A program made the position numbers and the translations under genes. A DNA stretch of 33,400 nucleotides. Source: Verrucomicrobiota bacterium. GTDB lineage: Bacteria; Verrucomicrobiota; Verrucomicrobiia; Chthoniobacterales; UBA10450. Within the stretch, counting starts at the first letter, position 1; the number at the start of each line of letters is the position of its first letter. The notes beneath the pieces were generated by a model. It was not told the origin of the DNA. It saw nothing but the letters and a program-made list of their open reading frames with translations, and made no database searches. Positions 15,419 through 24,570 of the stretch are shown here, in pieces. The stretch covers positions 1 through 33,400 of the forward strand of contig QHNR01000066.1 in NCBI GenBank assembly GCA_003218475.1. Direction: 5' to 3'.

Positions 15419-17062
15419 CTAAGCAGCTGACACGGGCGGCGCGGTTTCGGGCTTTCGCGAAGCAGCCATCACGTCTGGGCGCACAGTTTCATCGCGTGGC
15501 ACGACGTGCGTTTTGGCGCCGTGCCTCGGATAAGCGATCCGGCTATGCAACATCATTAAGAGCGTGAATCGAAAACGGTCGGCGATGACTTTTAGTTCGC
15601 CAAGCGTCAGGTCGCAGTCGTCCAATTGCCGGTCGCTAATACGTTCCTCGATCAGTTCGTTCACGAGCGATTCTATTTTCTGCGGAGTTGGTTTTTCCAG
15701 ACTGCGCGACGCGCTCTCAACGGTGTCAGCGAGGCTAACAATTGCGCTTTCTTTTGTCTGCGGTTTCGGTCCGCTGTAGCGAAAACTCTCTTCGCGCACT
15801 TCTGGAATATCGTCCTCGCGAAGCTTCATGATTTTGCCGCCCGCGCGCGCGTCTTCATGCTGCTGAAGCGCGCGTTGATAAAAATAACGGACAACCGATG
15901 TGCCATGATGCTCCTGGATAATATCGATGATGCGCTGGTTTAGCCGGTGCTTGAGCGCGAGATCGACGCCTTCCTTCACGTGCGCGATGATGATTAACGC
16001 GCTCATTGTTGGCGCGAGGTCATCGTGCGGATTGCGTTCAAAGCTCATGTTCTCGGTAAAGTACTCCGGTTTCACCAGTTTACCGACGTCGTGGAAATAA
16101 GCGCAGACGCGGCAGAGCGTCGCGTTCGCGCCGATCGCTTCCGCGGCAGCTTCGGCGAGATTGGCCACCACGAGGCTATGATGATAAGTGCCAGGCGCTT
16201 CGATGGTCATGCGTCGCAACAATGGATGGTTTAAGTCCGATGCCTCCAGCCAGGAGATGTCCGTCGTGATCCCAAAAAGATTCTCCAGCACCGGTAGCAC
16301 CCCGCCTACCAGGGTCGCAGTCAAAATTCCGTTGCCGATGGCTAGTGCGCTTTGCAGGCCGAGCATTCCCCAGTCGTTCGCTGTTGGATAGAACCAATTG
16401 ATCGGCCCGATTAAACCAAACGTCAGTGACAACAGCCAGATCGCGAGCCCGACATAGATGCCGGCGCGGATCAATTTGCTGCGGCGTCGCACCTGTAATG
16501 TGAGAGAGACTGCCGTGAACCCGCTAATCAGGCTGGTTAATAGAAGAGGGGCATCAATTGGACCAAATAACATGCTACTCCATAAGCTCACGAAGAATGC
16601 AGCATAGAGACCGTGCTGGCGCCCAAGCAGCACGCTCAACACAAGCGGCGCAAACGCATACGGCGTGATCAAGCCGGCCATTTCCGGCTTTAAGAATCGG
16701 TAACTACCACTGTTACAAATGACCAGCAGCAGTTTGGTGACGGCCAGTTGCGCAAGCATAACGCCAAAGACAAGGAGAATTCGCGAGTTTTGCGAAAAGC
16801 TCTTCGGCTGATTGATCCAAAGCTGCGTAAGTGCCGTCGCCAAAACGAGCAGAGCGATTATAAAGTTCTTCGTTGGTTCCGGCTGTTGGCCACTAAAGAC
16901 AAGAAAAGCAAGGCCGCCAGCAAACGCGGCGAATATGAAAAGCTTCGCATATAGCGAGTACTCGAGATTGCGCATGAGATCGTTTCGCGCCCGTCGTCGC
17001 CGCGTTTTCCGGGAAGCGAGGCCGCGTCTGACTAATCGCCCGCGTTTTAGAAGATCGAACAT
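15419..17062 (-). CDS. HD-domain integral membrane phosphohydrolase (PgpH-like, c-di-AMP phosphodiesterase family)
   Basis: A 547-residue protein. The N-terminal 270 or so residues contain about seven hydrophobic helices. The C-terminal cytoplasmic HD domain has TYHHSLVVANLAE (His294/295), the metal-binding pair His324-Asp325 in FHDVGKLVKPEYF, and EHHGTSVVRYFYQ. PgpH-type proteins hydrolyse cyclic di-AMP. The large extracellular 7TMR-HDED domain that precedes the helices in Firmicute PgpH is absent, so this is a shortened form. It lies eight bases after phoH on the same strand; in many bacteria ybeY follows this pair, but not here. The last 35 residues are a polar tail. Confidence 0.85.
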   Translation of the reverse strand: MFDLLKRGRLVRRGLASRKTRRRRARNDLMRNLEYSLYAKLFIFAAFAGGLAFLVFSGQQPEPTKNFIIALLVLATALTQLWINQPKSFSQNSRILLVFGVMLAQLAVTKLLLVICNSGSYRFLKPEMAGLITPYAFAPLVLSVLLGRQHGLYAAFFVSLWSSMLFGPIDAPLLLTSLISGFTAVSLTLQVRRRSKLIRAGIYVGLAIWLLSLTFGLIGPINWFYPTANDWGMLGLQSALAIGNGILTATLVGGVLPVLENLFGITTDISWLEASDLNHPLLRRMTIEAPGTYHHSLVVANLAEAAAEAIGANATLCRVCAYFHDVGKLVKPEYFTENMSFERNPHDDLAPTMSALIIIAHVKEGVDLALKHRLNQRIIDIIQEHHGTSVVRYFYQRALQQHEDARAGGKIMKLREDDIPEVREESFRYSGPKPQTKESAIVSLADTVESASRSLEKPTPQKIESLVNELIEERISDRQLDDCDLTLGELKVIADRFRFTLLMMLHSRIAYPRHGAKTHVVPRDETVRPDVMAASRKPETAPPVSAA

Positions 17063-17070
17063 ATGGCTCT

Positions 17071-18045
17071 TTATTTGCGCGGTACCGGCGCGGGTGAGCG
17101 GTGCTGCTGGTAGGCGCCAATGATAGCGCGCACCAGTTCATGCCGCACAACATCGCGCTCGGAGAAATACACGGTTGCGATTCCGGGCACCGTTTTCAAT
17201 GCCTGCAATGCTTCGACGACGCCGGAGCGTTTGTTGGCTGGCAAATCAATTTGTGTGACGTCGCCAGTCACCACGCATTTGGAATGCAAGCCGATTCGCG
17301 TCAGCAACATGAACATCTGCTCGGTAGTTGTGTTTTGCGCTTCATCGAGGATGACAAAGGCGTTACTCAAAGTGCGGCCACGCATATATGCCAGCGGGGC
17401 CACTTCAATAGTCTGGCGCGCAATCGCCCGCTCCATTTCCTCCGGCTCCAACATCTCACGTAACGCATCGTAAAGGGGACGCAGATACGGCGTAATCTTT
17501 TGTTCGAGGTCACCGGGCAGAAAACCTAGCGCTTCACCGGCCTCCACGGCAGGGCGCGTCAAAATTATCCGCGCCACCTGCTCTTTCTTCAGTGCCGCCA
17601 CCGCCATTGCGACTGCGAGATAAGTTTTGCCGGTGCCCGCAGGTCCAATCCCAAAGACGACGTCGTGCTTTTGAATTGCCTCAACGTACGCCCGTTGATT
17701 CGCACTTCGCGCCACAATCGGCGGCTTGCGTGAAGACGTTATGATTTTCGTCGAAACGATCTCGCCGAGGTTTTGATCGCTTTCTTCCGTCACCGCCTTG
17801 AGGGCATAATTAAATTCATGTTTCTGAATCTCCACGCCTTGATGGCGGGCTTTTTCAAGCTGTTCGAACACCTGTTGCGCTTTATCGACGCGACTTCGGT
17901 CGCCTTCTAGTTTGACCCAGCCTTCACGGGTGGTCACTCTCACACCCAGGGAATCCTCGAGGTTCTTCAAAAGTTTAATGTCATTCGCGTACAGAGACTG
18001 CAAAGCACGCGGGTCCTCAAACTGCAAAGTGCGCGTTTCAGTCAT
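17071..18045 (-). CDS. phoH: PhoH-family ATPase
   Basis: A 324-residue cytoplasmic P-loop ATPase. The N-terminal 80 residues look like the KH-like RNA-binding part of PhoH-L proteins. The ATPase part has Walker A GPAGTGKT (134-141), RPAVEAGEALGFLPGD, Walker B VILDEAQNTT and GDVTQIDLP. Related proteins are linked to RNA metabolism and ribosome maturation with YbeY. I place the start at the ATG at 18045, with GGAAG 12 bases upstream; a GTG at 18084 would add 13 residues. It is operonic with the downstream HD membrane protein gene (eight-base gap). Confidence 0.9.
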   Translation of the reverse strand: MTETRTLQFEDPRALQSLYANDIKLLKNLEDSLGVRVTTREGWVKLEGDRSRVDKAQQVFEQLEKARHQGVEIQKHEFNYALKAVTEESDQNLGEIVSTKIITSSRKPPIVARSANQRAYVEAIQKHDVVFGIGPAGTGKTYLAVAMAVAALKKEQVARIILTRPAVEAGEALGFLPGDLEQKITPYLRPLYDALREMLEPEEMERAIARQTIEVAPLAYMRGRTLSNAFVILDEAQNTTTEQMFMLLTRIGLHSKCVVTGDVTQIDLPANKRSGVVEALQALKTVPGIATVYFSERDVVRHELVRAIIGAYQQHRSPAPVPRK

Positions 18046-18108
18046 CGTCGTGGCACTGGCTTCCAGCCAATGCTCTATCGGCACGATGCCGATGACGCGA
18101 GCCTAAAT

Positions 18109-18558
18109 TTACCGGAAACCATACACCAGCGCCCAATGCGTGCGTTCCTCCGGCGACTCTTCAACGCTGACTATGATGAAGTAGCTGCCGGTAGCTTTTG
18201 GAATCACGTGTGCAGCCGCGAAGTGGCCCTTCTCCCAGCCGTCTGATTCTTCCGCCAGCTTTCCATCCGAATCATAAACATGAACGGAGACCTTTGCCTT
18301 ATCGATCTCTGTTCCCAGCCAGAACCAATATTCGTTGCCTTTGAACAATTGCTGCCGCACTGCCTTTTTTTCTCCAGAGCCCAAGTCGCCTCCCCAGTAA
18401 TCTTCGCGCACCTGGAATCCTTGCTTCACATATGGTTCGGCCGCCTGAAGAGCGAAGGACTGTGCGTCATCGACGGAGGCGAAAATCGCAGGGTGCAGCG
18501 CTAACAGCCCCAGCAATACGGGGCTCGTCCGGAAGATCACTTTTGCGAATCGTTTCAT
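18109..18558 (-). CDS. Secreted protein of unknown function
   Basis: A 149-residue protein with an N-terminal signal peptide (Lys-Arg start, hydrophobic core LLGLLALHPA, likely cleavage after IFA near residue 27). The mature part has a beta-rich look, with FWLGTEIDKAKVSVHVYDSDG and TGSYFIIVSVEESPEERTHWALVYGFR. This resembles small beta-sandwich domains of exported proteins, but I recognise no family. It sits nine bases downstream of another exported-protein gene on the same strand, so the two are probably co-expressed in the periplasm or outer envelope. Confidence 0.7.
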   Translation of the reverse strand: MKRFAKVIFRTSPVLLGLLALHPAIFASVDDAQSFALQAAEPYVKQGFQVREDYWGGDLGSGEKKAVRQQLFKGNEYWFWLGTEIDKAKVSVHVYDSDGKLAEESDGWEKGHFAAAHVIPKATGSYFIIVSVEESPEERTHWALVYGFR

Positions 18559-18567
18559 CGAAGTTCC

Positions 18568-19374
18568 TCAGTCTCTCGTCACGATACCGTGGCCGAGCCG
18601 CGTCGTGATCTCATTGACCTTTTTCACTGAGTCGGCAGGAATGCGCCGATCTCCGACGTCAATCAAAGGTTTTACTTCGACCAGAGCGTCTTGAATTTGG
18701 CGGATAATCGGAAGATTGAACTCGGGCATGGCTTGGAGCCTTGTTTGAAAATAGGAAAGTAGATCTGGTTGATGCAGCAATTCGGCGCCGTCGCTGGAAA
18801 AATGCTCCGTCACTACTGAGGTCAACACTTCGGTGCCACGCAGCCACCCGCCCAAGCTGACAAGCTGCGACAGTTTTTCATCGTGTACTTCGTTCATTGC
18901 CTGTTGCACGCTGTTTTGCGTGCGATCCAGTTCCTGCCGCACATTTTCCCAATTACGCTTGTCCGCGGCCTCAATAATCGCCTTTGCGTGCGGGGTGATT
19001 GAATTTCCCACGCCGATTCCCTTGGCCAAGGTCAGGACGCGCTGCCCGATGTCTTTGACGGTGGGCGCGTCTTCCGCTTGCACCGCAATAAAACCGTCGG
19101 CGATGACTGTTCCAAGTAGAAGAGCAATACGCGGCCTCTCGGTAAAATTCGGTCCCTTATCGCTACGGACGTGTTGTTTCCAGTTCACTCCGCCTAGTTT
19201 ATTGAGCGCACCAAAAATTTCGTTCGGCAGCGGCACGACAACGTCTTCGACAGTAGTCGTTAGTTTTTTAATATCGATGTGCTGTGGGGCTTGGGCGGCA
19301 CCTGCGCACAGTGCAACCCCACAAAGTACGCATACGCTTAGCTTAAAACATCTGGTAAACGGAATCATTGGCAC
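18568..19374 (-). CDS. Secreted helical protein of unknown function
   Basis: A 268-residue protein with a signal peptide (hydrophobic LSVCVLCGVALCAGAAQA, cleavage near residue 29). The mature part is mostly helical with repeated amphipathic segments (IGQRVLTLAKGIGVG, WENVRQELDRTQNSVQQAM, PIIRQIQDALVEVKPLI). The segment ERPRIALLLGTVIADGFIAVQAED suggests a buried hydrophobic helix. I do not recognise a family. It is the first gene of a pair with the smaller secreted protein downstream (nine-base gap) and is divergent from rfaE1 across 152 bases. An inner Met at residue 3 is an equally good start. Confidence 0.7.
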   Translation of the reverse strand: MPMIPFTRCFKLSVCVLCGVALCAGAAQAPQHIDIKKLTTTVEDVVVPLPNEIFGALNKLGGVNWKQHVRSDKGPNFTERPRIALLLGTVIADGFIAVQAEDAPTVKDIGQRVLTLAKGIGVGNSITPHAKAIIEAADKRNWENVRQELDRTQNSVQQAMNEVHDEKLSQLVSLGGWLRGTEVLTSVVTEHFSSDGAELLHQPDLLSYFQTRLQAMPEFNLPIIRQIQDALVEVKPLIDVGDRRIPADSVKKVNEITTRLGHGIVTRD

Positions 19375-19526
19375 TTTCGACTGTTGATTTCGGGTTCGTA
19401 TTCAGGATTTAATGAAGCGAACTTTAACCGGAACAGCTGCTATACACAAATCGACGCTGAAAAGAATTTGACTCACCTTAATCGAACGGCTCCGGTGCTC
19501 CGGCCGCATCGCTGCCTGCCTGCCCT

Positions 19527-20540
19527 ATGGATCTCAACCGACTAGAGCACATCCTTGATCGCGCGGCTTCAAAACGAATAACAGTGATCGGCGATCTGAT
19601 GCTCGACGAATTTGTGTGGGGAAAGGTCGGTCGCATATCACCAGAGGCGCCGGTCCCGGTTGTAGAGGTGATCGAAGAATCGTTCTACCCGGGAGGCGCT
19701 GCGAACGTTGCGCGGAACTTGCGCGAGTTTGTGGATCACGTCGCGACCATCGGATTGCTCGGAAAAGACCGCAGTGGGCAGCAACTTCTGGAACTGCTGA
19801 CGAGACAAGAAATCGATATCTCCAATGCGGTTGAAGACGAGTCGTTTCGGACAATTCTGAAAACGCGGATTATCGCGCGTCACCAACAAGTTGTCCGTGT
19901 CGATCGCGAACAGTTTACCGGGCCATCGGCACAGCAACTTCAGCAAGTCGTGGCAGCGGTCCAGAAGAATATTCCCGACATCGATGCGATCATTTTTGAA
20001 GATTACGGCAAGGGTTTCTTGTCGACAAAGATGGTTTCGCAAATCACAGAGAATGCGCGCTCCGCCGGCAAGATTGTTGCTGCTGATCCGAATCCCCGTC
20101 ACGTAGTCGACTGGCGCGGTCTCACAGTGGTTAAGCCAAACCGCGCGGAAGCTCTGCTCGCGGCTGGTATTCCCGGTCGCGACCCGGATAATGTTCCGCC
20201 GCAGGATGGCGATCTCAGGCGTGCAGGCGAAGCGCTTCTCAAGAAATGGGAAACAAAATATGTTCTGGTCACGCTCGGCGAGCACGGGATGATGCTTTTC
20301 CAACAGAACGAAGCGCCGCATTACATTCCCACGAAGGCACGGCAGGTTTTCGATGTCTCCGGTGCGGGCGATACTGCCATTGCTCTTTTCACGCTTGGAC
20401 TTGTTTGCGGAGCGACTCCGATTGAAGCGGCGGAAATCGCCAACCATGGGAGTGCAGTTGTAGTGAGTAAACTCGGAACGGCCACTGTGACGCGCGATGA
20501 ACTTATCGCCAGTTTCCAAGAGGCCAGTGGACATGACTGA
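19527..20540 (+). CDS. rfaE1: D-glycero-beta-D-manno-heptose-7-phosphate kinase
   Basis: A 337-residue PfkB-fold sugar kinase. It has VIGDLMLDEFVWGKVGRISPE and PGGAANVARNLREF near the N-terminus, KTRIIARHQQVVRVDRE, VKPNRAEAL, and the catalytic DVSGAGDT (276-283, base Asp282). It phosphorylates heptose-7-phosphate at C1 for ADP-heptose synthesis, the LPS inner-core sugar donor. Unlike E. coli HldE it is not fused to the adenylyltransferase, and no rfaE2 is in the window. Its stop overlaps the gmhB start (ATGACTGA), so the next pathway enzyme is coupled to it. Confidence 0.93.
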   Translation: MDLNRLEHILDRAASKRITVIGDLMLDEFVWGKVGRISPEAPVPVVEVIEESFYPGGAANVARNLREFVDHVATIGLLGKDRSGQQLLELLTRQEIDISNAVEDESFRTILKTRIIARHQQVVRVDREQFTGPSAQQLQQVVAAVQKNIPDIDAIIFEDYGKGFLSTKMVSQITENARSAGKIVAADPNPRHVVDWRGLTVVKPNRAEALLAAGIPGRDPDNVPPQDGDLRRAGEALLKKWETKYVLVTLGEHGMMLFQQNEAPHYIPTKARQVFDVSGAGDTAIALFTLGLVCGATPIEAAEIANHGSAVVVSKLGTATVTRDELIASFQEASGHD

Positions 20541-21066
20541 GGCGCTGTCCGCTGCAGTTTTTGTCGATCGCGACGGAACCATCATTGAGGACCGCGACTA
20601 TTGTTCAGATCCGAAAGACGTGAAGATCTTTCCCGGCGTGCCGGAGGCGCTGCGGCGTTTGAAATCGAAAGGGTTCAAACTCATTATCGTTACAAATCAG
20701 AGCGGCATCGGTCGCGGTCTGTTCACGCTGGAACAATATCGAGCTGTCGAAGCAGAAGTGTTGCGACAACTGGGCGATGGTGTGATCGATGCATCTTATT
20801 TTTGTCCGGACGCTCCCGGCCACCACTGTAACTGTCGGAAGCCGGCGACTGGAATGATCTGCGCGGCCGCGCGAGAACACCAACTTGATCTATCTCGCTC
20901 CTTCTTGGTCGGCGATAAGGAGACCGACGTTGAATGCGGACACAACGCTGGTGTGCGGGCGATCCGGGTTAAAACGGGACCTCACCGTGACACGGGCGAC
21001 AGTAACGCAGATTGGATTGCCGAGGACTTGTCCGCCGCAGCGCAAATCGTTTTAGACCAGCAATGA
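20533..21066 (+). CDS. gmhB: D-glycero-D-manno-heptose-1,7-bisphosphate 7-phosphatase
   Basis: A 177-residue HAD phosphatase that removes the C7 phosphate after RfaE1. Motif I is FVDRDGT (Asp12, Asp14), motif II is VTNQSGIGRG, and motif IV lies in LVGDKETD. The zinc loop is CPDAPGHHCNCRKP (Cys91, Cys99, Cys101). The usual His two residues after the first Cys is replaced by Asp93, and His97/His98 may supply the fourth ligand. The ATG at 20533 fits the family; the frame is open further up into rfaE1. It overlaps rfaE1 by eight bases and is followed by a repeat element, then kdsB. Confidence 0.92.
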   Translation: MTEALSAAVFVDRDGTIIEDRDYCSDPKDVKIFPGVPEALRRLKSKGFKLIIVTNQSGIGRGLFTLEQYRAVEAEVLRQLGDGVIDASYFCPDAPGHHCNCRKPATGMICAAAREHQLDLSRSFLVGDKETDVECGHNAGVRAIRVKTGPHRDTGDSNADWIAEDLSAAAQIVLDQQ

Positions 21067-21076
21067 TCATCACGCT

Positions 21077-21181
21077 GTCATCCCGAGCCGCAAAGACGGC
21101 GAGGGACCTCACAATCGGTAGTCGGGCATGCGAACAAGTATTCGTGTGCCACGATCAAGGCGCGGGATCCTTCGGGATGAC
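21077..21181. repeat. 105-bp inverted repeat between gmhB and kdsB (copy 2)
   Basis: Ends GTCATCCCGA (21077-21086) and TCGGGATGAC (21172-21181), a perfect 10-base inverted pair. It shares CACGCTGTCAT, CCGAGC and GGGATCCTTCG with the element at 14682-14775, so they are one family; the middles differ. No ORF of note. Confidence 0.75.
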
Positions 21182-21216
21182 CGCGCGTTTAAATGCAAGG
21201 CCAGTTTGTCGTCTCA

Positions 21217-21969
21217 ATGCGTAAAAGCGTAGGCATCATTCCAGCGCGTTGGAGTTCTACACGTTTTCCGGGAAAACCACTCCATCTCATTGCTGGCAAG
21301 CCTCTTTTACGCCACGTATGGGAACGCTGCCAACGCGCAGAGAAACTACACGCGCTCATCGTTGCTACTGACGATATGCGGATCGCGGAGGCCGCTTTCG
21401 ATTGGGGCGCCGAGGTCGCCGTGACTTCGCCGAAACACCGCAGCGGGACCGATCGGGTAGCCGAAGTGGCGCGCCATGCGAAAAACTTCGAGTTCGTGAT
21501 TAATATCCAAGGCGATGAGCCGCTGATCGATCCGCGTTTAATCGACGACCTCGTCGAAAAACTGCAGTCGGATCGCAAGATCGACATTGTTACTGCCGCG
21601 CATCCGTTCCTAAATCCTGCCGACGCAGAATCACCGCACCAAAACAAAGTCGTCGTAGATCGGAACAATTGCGCTCTGTACTTCTCGCGAAGCGTTATCC
21701 CCTACCCTGCCAAACCTTCAGGTTTTCGCTATCTGCGCCATCAAGGCGTTTACGGTTTTCGTCGCGATGCGCTTCTCCAGTTTGTGAAATGGAAACCGGG
21801 TCCGCTGGAGCGGGCCGAATCGTTGGAGCAATTGCGCGCATTAGAAAATGGTGTAAAAGTTCATGTGCTCGTTACTAGACATGGTTCACCTGGCGTGGAT
21901 ACGCCGGCGGACGCAAAAGCGCTGGAGCAAAAACTCGCTCGCCCACAACAGGGATCTCTCTCCGGATGA
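21217..21969 (+). CDS. kdsB: 3-deoxy-manno-octulosonate cytidylyltransferase
   Basis: A 250-residue CMP-Kdo synthetase, which activates Kdo for LPS inner-core assembly. Landmarks: VGIIPARWSSTRFPGKPL, IVATDD, SGTDRVAE, NIQGDEPLI, KVVVDRNNCALYFSRSVIPY, HQGVYGFRRDALLQF and the end motif PGVDTPADAKALE. The start at 21217 gives the family's usual length; an in-frame ATG at 21193 would add eight residues just outside the repeat. Its stop overlaps the start of pyrG (ATGA). CTP made by PyrG is the substrate of KdsB, which makes the pairing sensible. Confidence 0.94.
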   Translation: MRKSVGIIPARWSSTRFPGKPLHLIAGKPLLRHVWERCQRAEKLHALIVATDDMRIAEAAFDWGAEVAVTSPKHRSGTDRVAEVARHAKNFEFVINIQGDEPLIDPRLIDDLVEKLQSDRKIDIVTAAHPFLNPADAESPHQNKVVVDRNNCALYFSRSVIPYPAKPSGFRYLRHQGVYGFRRDALLQFVKWKPGPLERAESLEQLRALENGVKVHVLVTRHGSPGVDTPADAKALEQKLARPQQGSLSG

Positions 21970-23639
21970 AATACATTTTCGTTACTGGTGGCGTCGTTAG
22001 TTCGTTAGGCAAAGGCTTGACCGCAGCCTCGCTCGGCACGCTGCTTGAAGCGCGTCGTCTGCGCGTTGTTCTCCAAAAATTCGATCCTTATCTGAATGTT
22101 GATCCCGGAACGATGAACCCGTTTCAGCACGGGGAAGTTTATGTGCTCAACGACGGCGCGGAGACGGATCTCGATCTTGGCCATTACGAACGCTTCACCA
22201 ATTGTGTCCTTACTCGACATAACAACCTGACCAGTGGTCAGGTTTACGAGACAGTGATTTTAAAGGAGCGGCGGGGCGATTATCTCGGAAAGACTGTGCA
22301 GGTGATCCCGCACGTCACTGATGTGATTAAGGGTCGTATCCGCGAACTCTCCGACGAGAGCAAATACGACGTCGTGATCACGGAGATCGGCGGTACCACT
22401 GGAGACATTGAAGGCCTCCCGTTTCTAGAAGCGATCCGGCAGTTCATTCTCGAAGTCGGCCCGGAAAATGTAGTGAATATGCACGTCACGCTTGTTCCTT
22501 ACATCAAGGCCGCACATGAATTAAAAACAAAGCCGACGCAGCAAAGCGTTGCGAAGCTCCGTGAGATTGGCTTGCAGCCGCAGGTGCTAATTTGCCGCGC
22601 CGAGAAACCGCTCGACCGTGATGTGCGTCGGAAACTGTCGATGTTCTGCAGCGTTTCCGAAAAAGCCGTAATCGAGGAACGCGACGTCGAGCACACGATT
22701 TACGAAGTGCCGCTGACTCTACATTCCGAGGGACTCGACCAACTGGTGTGCGACTTGTTGCATCTCGAAACGCCAACGCCTGATCTGGCAGACTGGCGAA
22801 AATTCGTCGAGCGCGTCGTCAGCCCAAGCAAACGCGTCAAGATTGCGGTCGTCGGCAAATACATGGACGTCCGCGACGCCTACAAGAGCATCTACGAATC
22901 ACTCACTCACGCCGCTGCAGGGGAGGACTGTGGAATCGATCTGAAACTTATTGAAGCCGAATCCCTGGAGCATGGCGTCGATGCCCAATTGAAAGATGTT
23001 GTCGGCGTCCTGATTCCCGGCGGATTTGGCGTTCGCGGTGTTGAAGGAAAAATCAACGCCGCGCGTTTCGCCCGCGAGCGCAAGGTTCCGTTTCTGGGTC
23101 TTTGTCTCGGCATGCAGGTCGCGACGATTGAATTCGCGAGGAACGTCTGTGTCATCAAAAACGCAAACAGCACCGAGTTCGACAAGAACACGTCAGAGCC
23201 GGTGATCTCGTTACTGGAAGAGCAGCGTGGTGTTCACAACAAAGGGGCAAGCATGCGGCTAGGCACATGGCCAACCAAAATTGTTGAGGGCACGCTCGCG
23301 GAAAGAATCTACGGTGACACCGAGGTCACGGAGCGGCACCGGCATCGTTATGAGTTCAACATGAAATATCGCGACCAAATGAACGCCAAAGGCTTTGTGA
23401 TTTCAGGAACATCACCTGATGGCACTCTCGCTGAATTGATCGAGCTTCGCGATCACCCGTATTTTGTGGGCTGCCAATATCATCCTGAATTCCAAAGCAA
23501 ACCGAACAAACCGCATCCGCTCTTCAAGGGATTCATTCAGGCGTGTCTGGGCCAACAGACTAGTCGTGCGACGCACGCTCGAGCCGATCAAGAATCGCCG
23601 CGCCGAGTCCCTGAGAGGGAACTCGTTCCGCAACGATAA
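21966..23639 (+). CDS. pyrG: CTP synthase
   Basis: A 557-residue enzyme that aminates UTP to CTP using glutamine. The synthetase domain has [29 protein letters not shown], and [17 protein letters not shown]. The glutaminase domain has nucleophile Cys380 in GLCLGMQ and the His506/Glu508 pair in YHPEF. The normal fold ends around [12 protein letters not shown]. The last 27 residues or so ([11 protein letters not shown]...) are Arg/Glu-rich and unlike the family, because the frame runs 80 bases into the 3' end of the convergent sua5 gene before stopping. It is coupled to kdsB by a four-base overlap. Confidence 0.95.
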   Translation: MKYIFVTGGVVSSLGKGLTAASLGTLLEARRLRVVLQKFDPYLNVDPGTMNPFQHGEVYVLNDGAETDLDLGHYERFTNCVLTRHNNLTSGQVYETVILKERRGDYLGKTVQVIPHVTDVIKGRIRELSDESKYDVVITEIGGTTGDIEGLPFLEAIRQFILEVGPENVVNMHVTLVPYIKAAHELKTKPTQQSVAKLREIGLQPQVLICRAEKPLDRDVRRKLSMFCSVSEKAVIEERDVEHTIYEVPLTLHSEGLDQLVCDLLHLETPTPDLADWRKFVERVVSPSKRVKIAVVGKYMDVRDAYKSIYESLTHAAAGEDCGIDLKLIEAESLEHGVDAQLKDVVGVLIPGGFGVRGVEGKINAARFARERKVPFLGLCLGMQVATIEFARNVCVIKNANSTEFDKNTSEPVISLLEEQRGVHNKGASMRLGTWPTKIVEGTLAERIYGDTEVTERHRHRYEFNMKYRDQMNAKGFVISGTSPDGTLAELIELRDHPYFVGCQYHPEFQSKPNKPHPLFKGFIQACLGQQTSRATHARADQESPRRVPERELVPQR

Positions 23640-24570
23640 GATCGAGACCGAGCACATCGAGCTCGCGCAAATAGCGAAAGAGATTCGCTGCGGCCTCCCG
23701 CAAATCCTGATGCGCGCTCAGATTTCGAACCGCGACAAATTTCAACGAGCGGCCGTCTCCAGTCCGCCGCTGGGCGCTCTGCAGATCTTCTTTCCCTGAT
23801 ACGGGATACCATGCCAGCAAGCCGACGCGCTGGTTTTTGGGCGGTGAAAAGGATTCAGCATTCTCGACTACACGCAACGGCGTTCTCGGCGCGTAATGCG
23901 ACGGCAGTTGTCCCGGCGCTAAAATTTTCCGAGCAGGTGATGCGACGATGTTGACCTTCGCAAATTGGGATAATTGCTCTGTTGTAATCGGACCGCGGCG
24001 CAGGGTATCGATGCTGTTTCCGCCCACACGCACTATTGTCGATTCAAGTCCGTACTGTGTTGGCCCTGCATCGATGACCAGTGGGATTCGTCCGCCGAGT
24101 TCATCGAGCACGTGCTGCGCTGTGGTTGCACTGACTCGGCCGAAACGATTCGCACTCGGCGCCGCAAGTGGTTTTCCAAACATCCGAACGATTTCGGCAA
24201 AGACTGGATGGGCGCTGATTCGTACTGCGACCGTGTCAAGACCAGCAGTCGCGATTTCAGGAACGATTTCGCGTTTCGGCAAAACTATTGTGAAGGGGCC
24301 TGGCCAGAACTTGTCGGCTAATTTTGAGATCAGTTGTCTATTTTGTTCCGGAACATTGACGATTTTTTCTAACCAGTCGGGGGACGGAAGATGAACGATC
24401 AGTGGATCGAAACGCGGCCGTTCCTTCGCTTCAAAAATTTTCGCGACCGCAATCGGATTCAATGCATCAGCAGCAAGCCCGTAAACGGTTTCGGTGGGCA
24501 ATGCGACGATTTCGCCTTTGCATAGCAGTTCAACCGCCGCAGCGCGGTCGGTTGAAATCACTGTCGTCAT
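23560..24570 (-). CDS. sua5: L-threonylcarbamoyladenylate synthase (Sua5 form)
   Basis: A 336-residue enzyme that makes threonylcarbamoyl-AMP for the tRNA modification t6A. The YrdC domain (about 1-200) shows [55 protein letters not shown] and a final RRGPIT. The linker [13 protein letters not shown] leads into the C-terminal Sua5 domain (about 230-336), which separates Sua5 from the short TsaC form. It overlaps purE by four bases upstream and pyrG by 80 bases at its 3' end in the opposite sense. Confidence 0.93.
   Translation of the reverse strand: MTTVISTDRAAAVELLCKGEIVALPTETVYGLAADALNPIAVAKIFEAKERPRFDPLIVHLPSPDWLEKIVNVPEQNRQLISKLADKFWPGPFTIVLPKREIVPEIATAGLDTVAVRISAHPVFAEIVRMFGKPLAAPSANRFGRVSATTAQHVLDELGGRIPLVIDAGPTQYGLESTIVRVGGNSIDTLRRGPITTEQLSQFAKVNIVASPARKILAPGQLPSHYAPRTPLRVVENAESFSPPKNQRVGLLAWYPVSGKEDLQSAQRRTGDGRSLKFVAVRNLSAHQDLREAAANLFRYLRELDVLGLDLIVAERVPSQGLGAAILDRLERASHD

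Noticed and set aside
19638-20585. 315-codon minus-strand ORF across rfaE1
   Set aside because: It is the shadow of a conserved kinase gene; no recognisable protein features.
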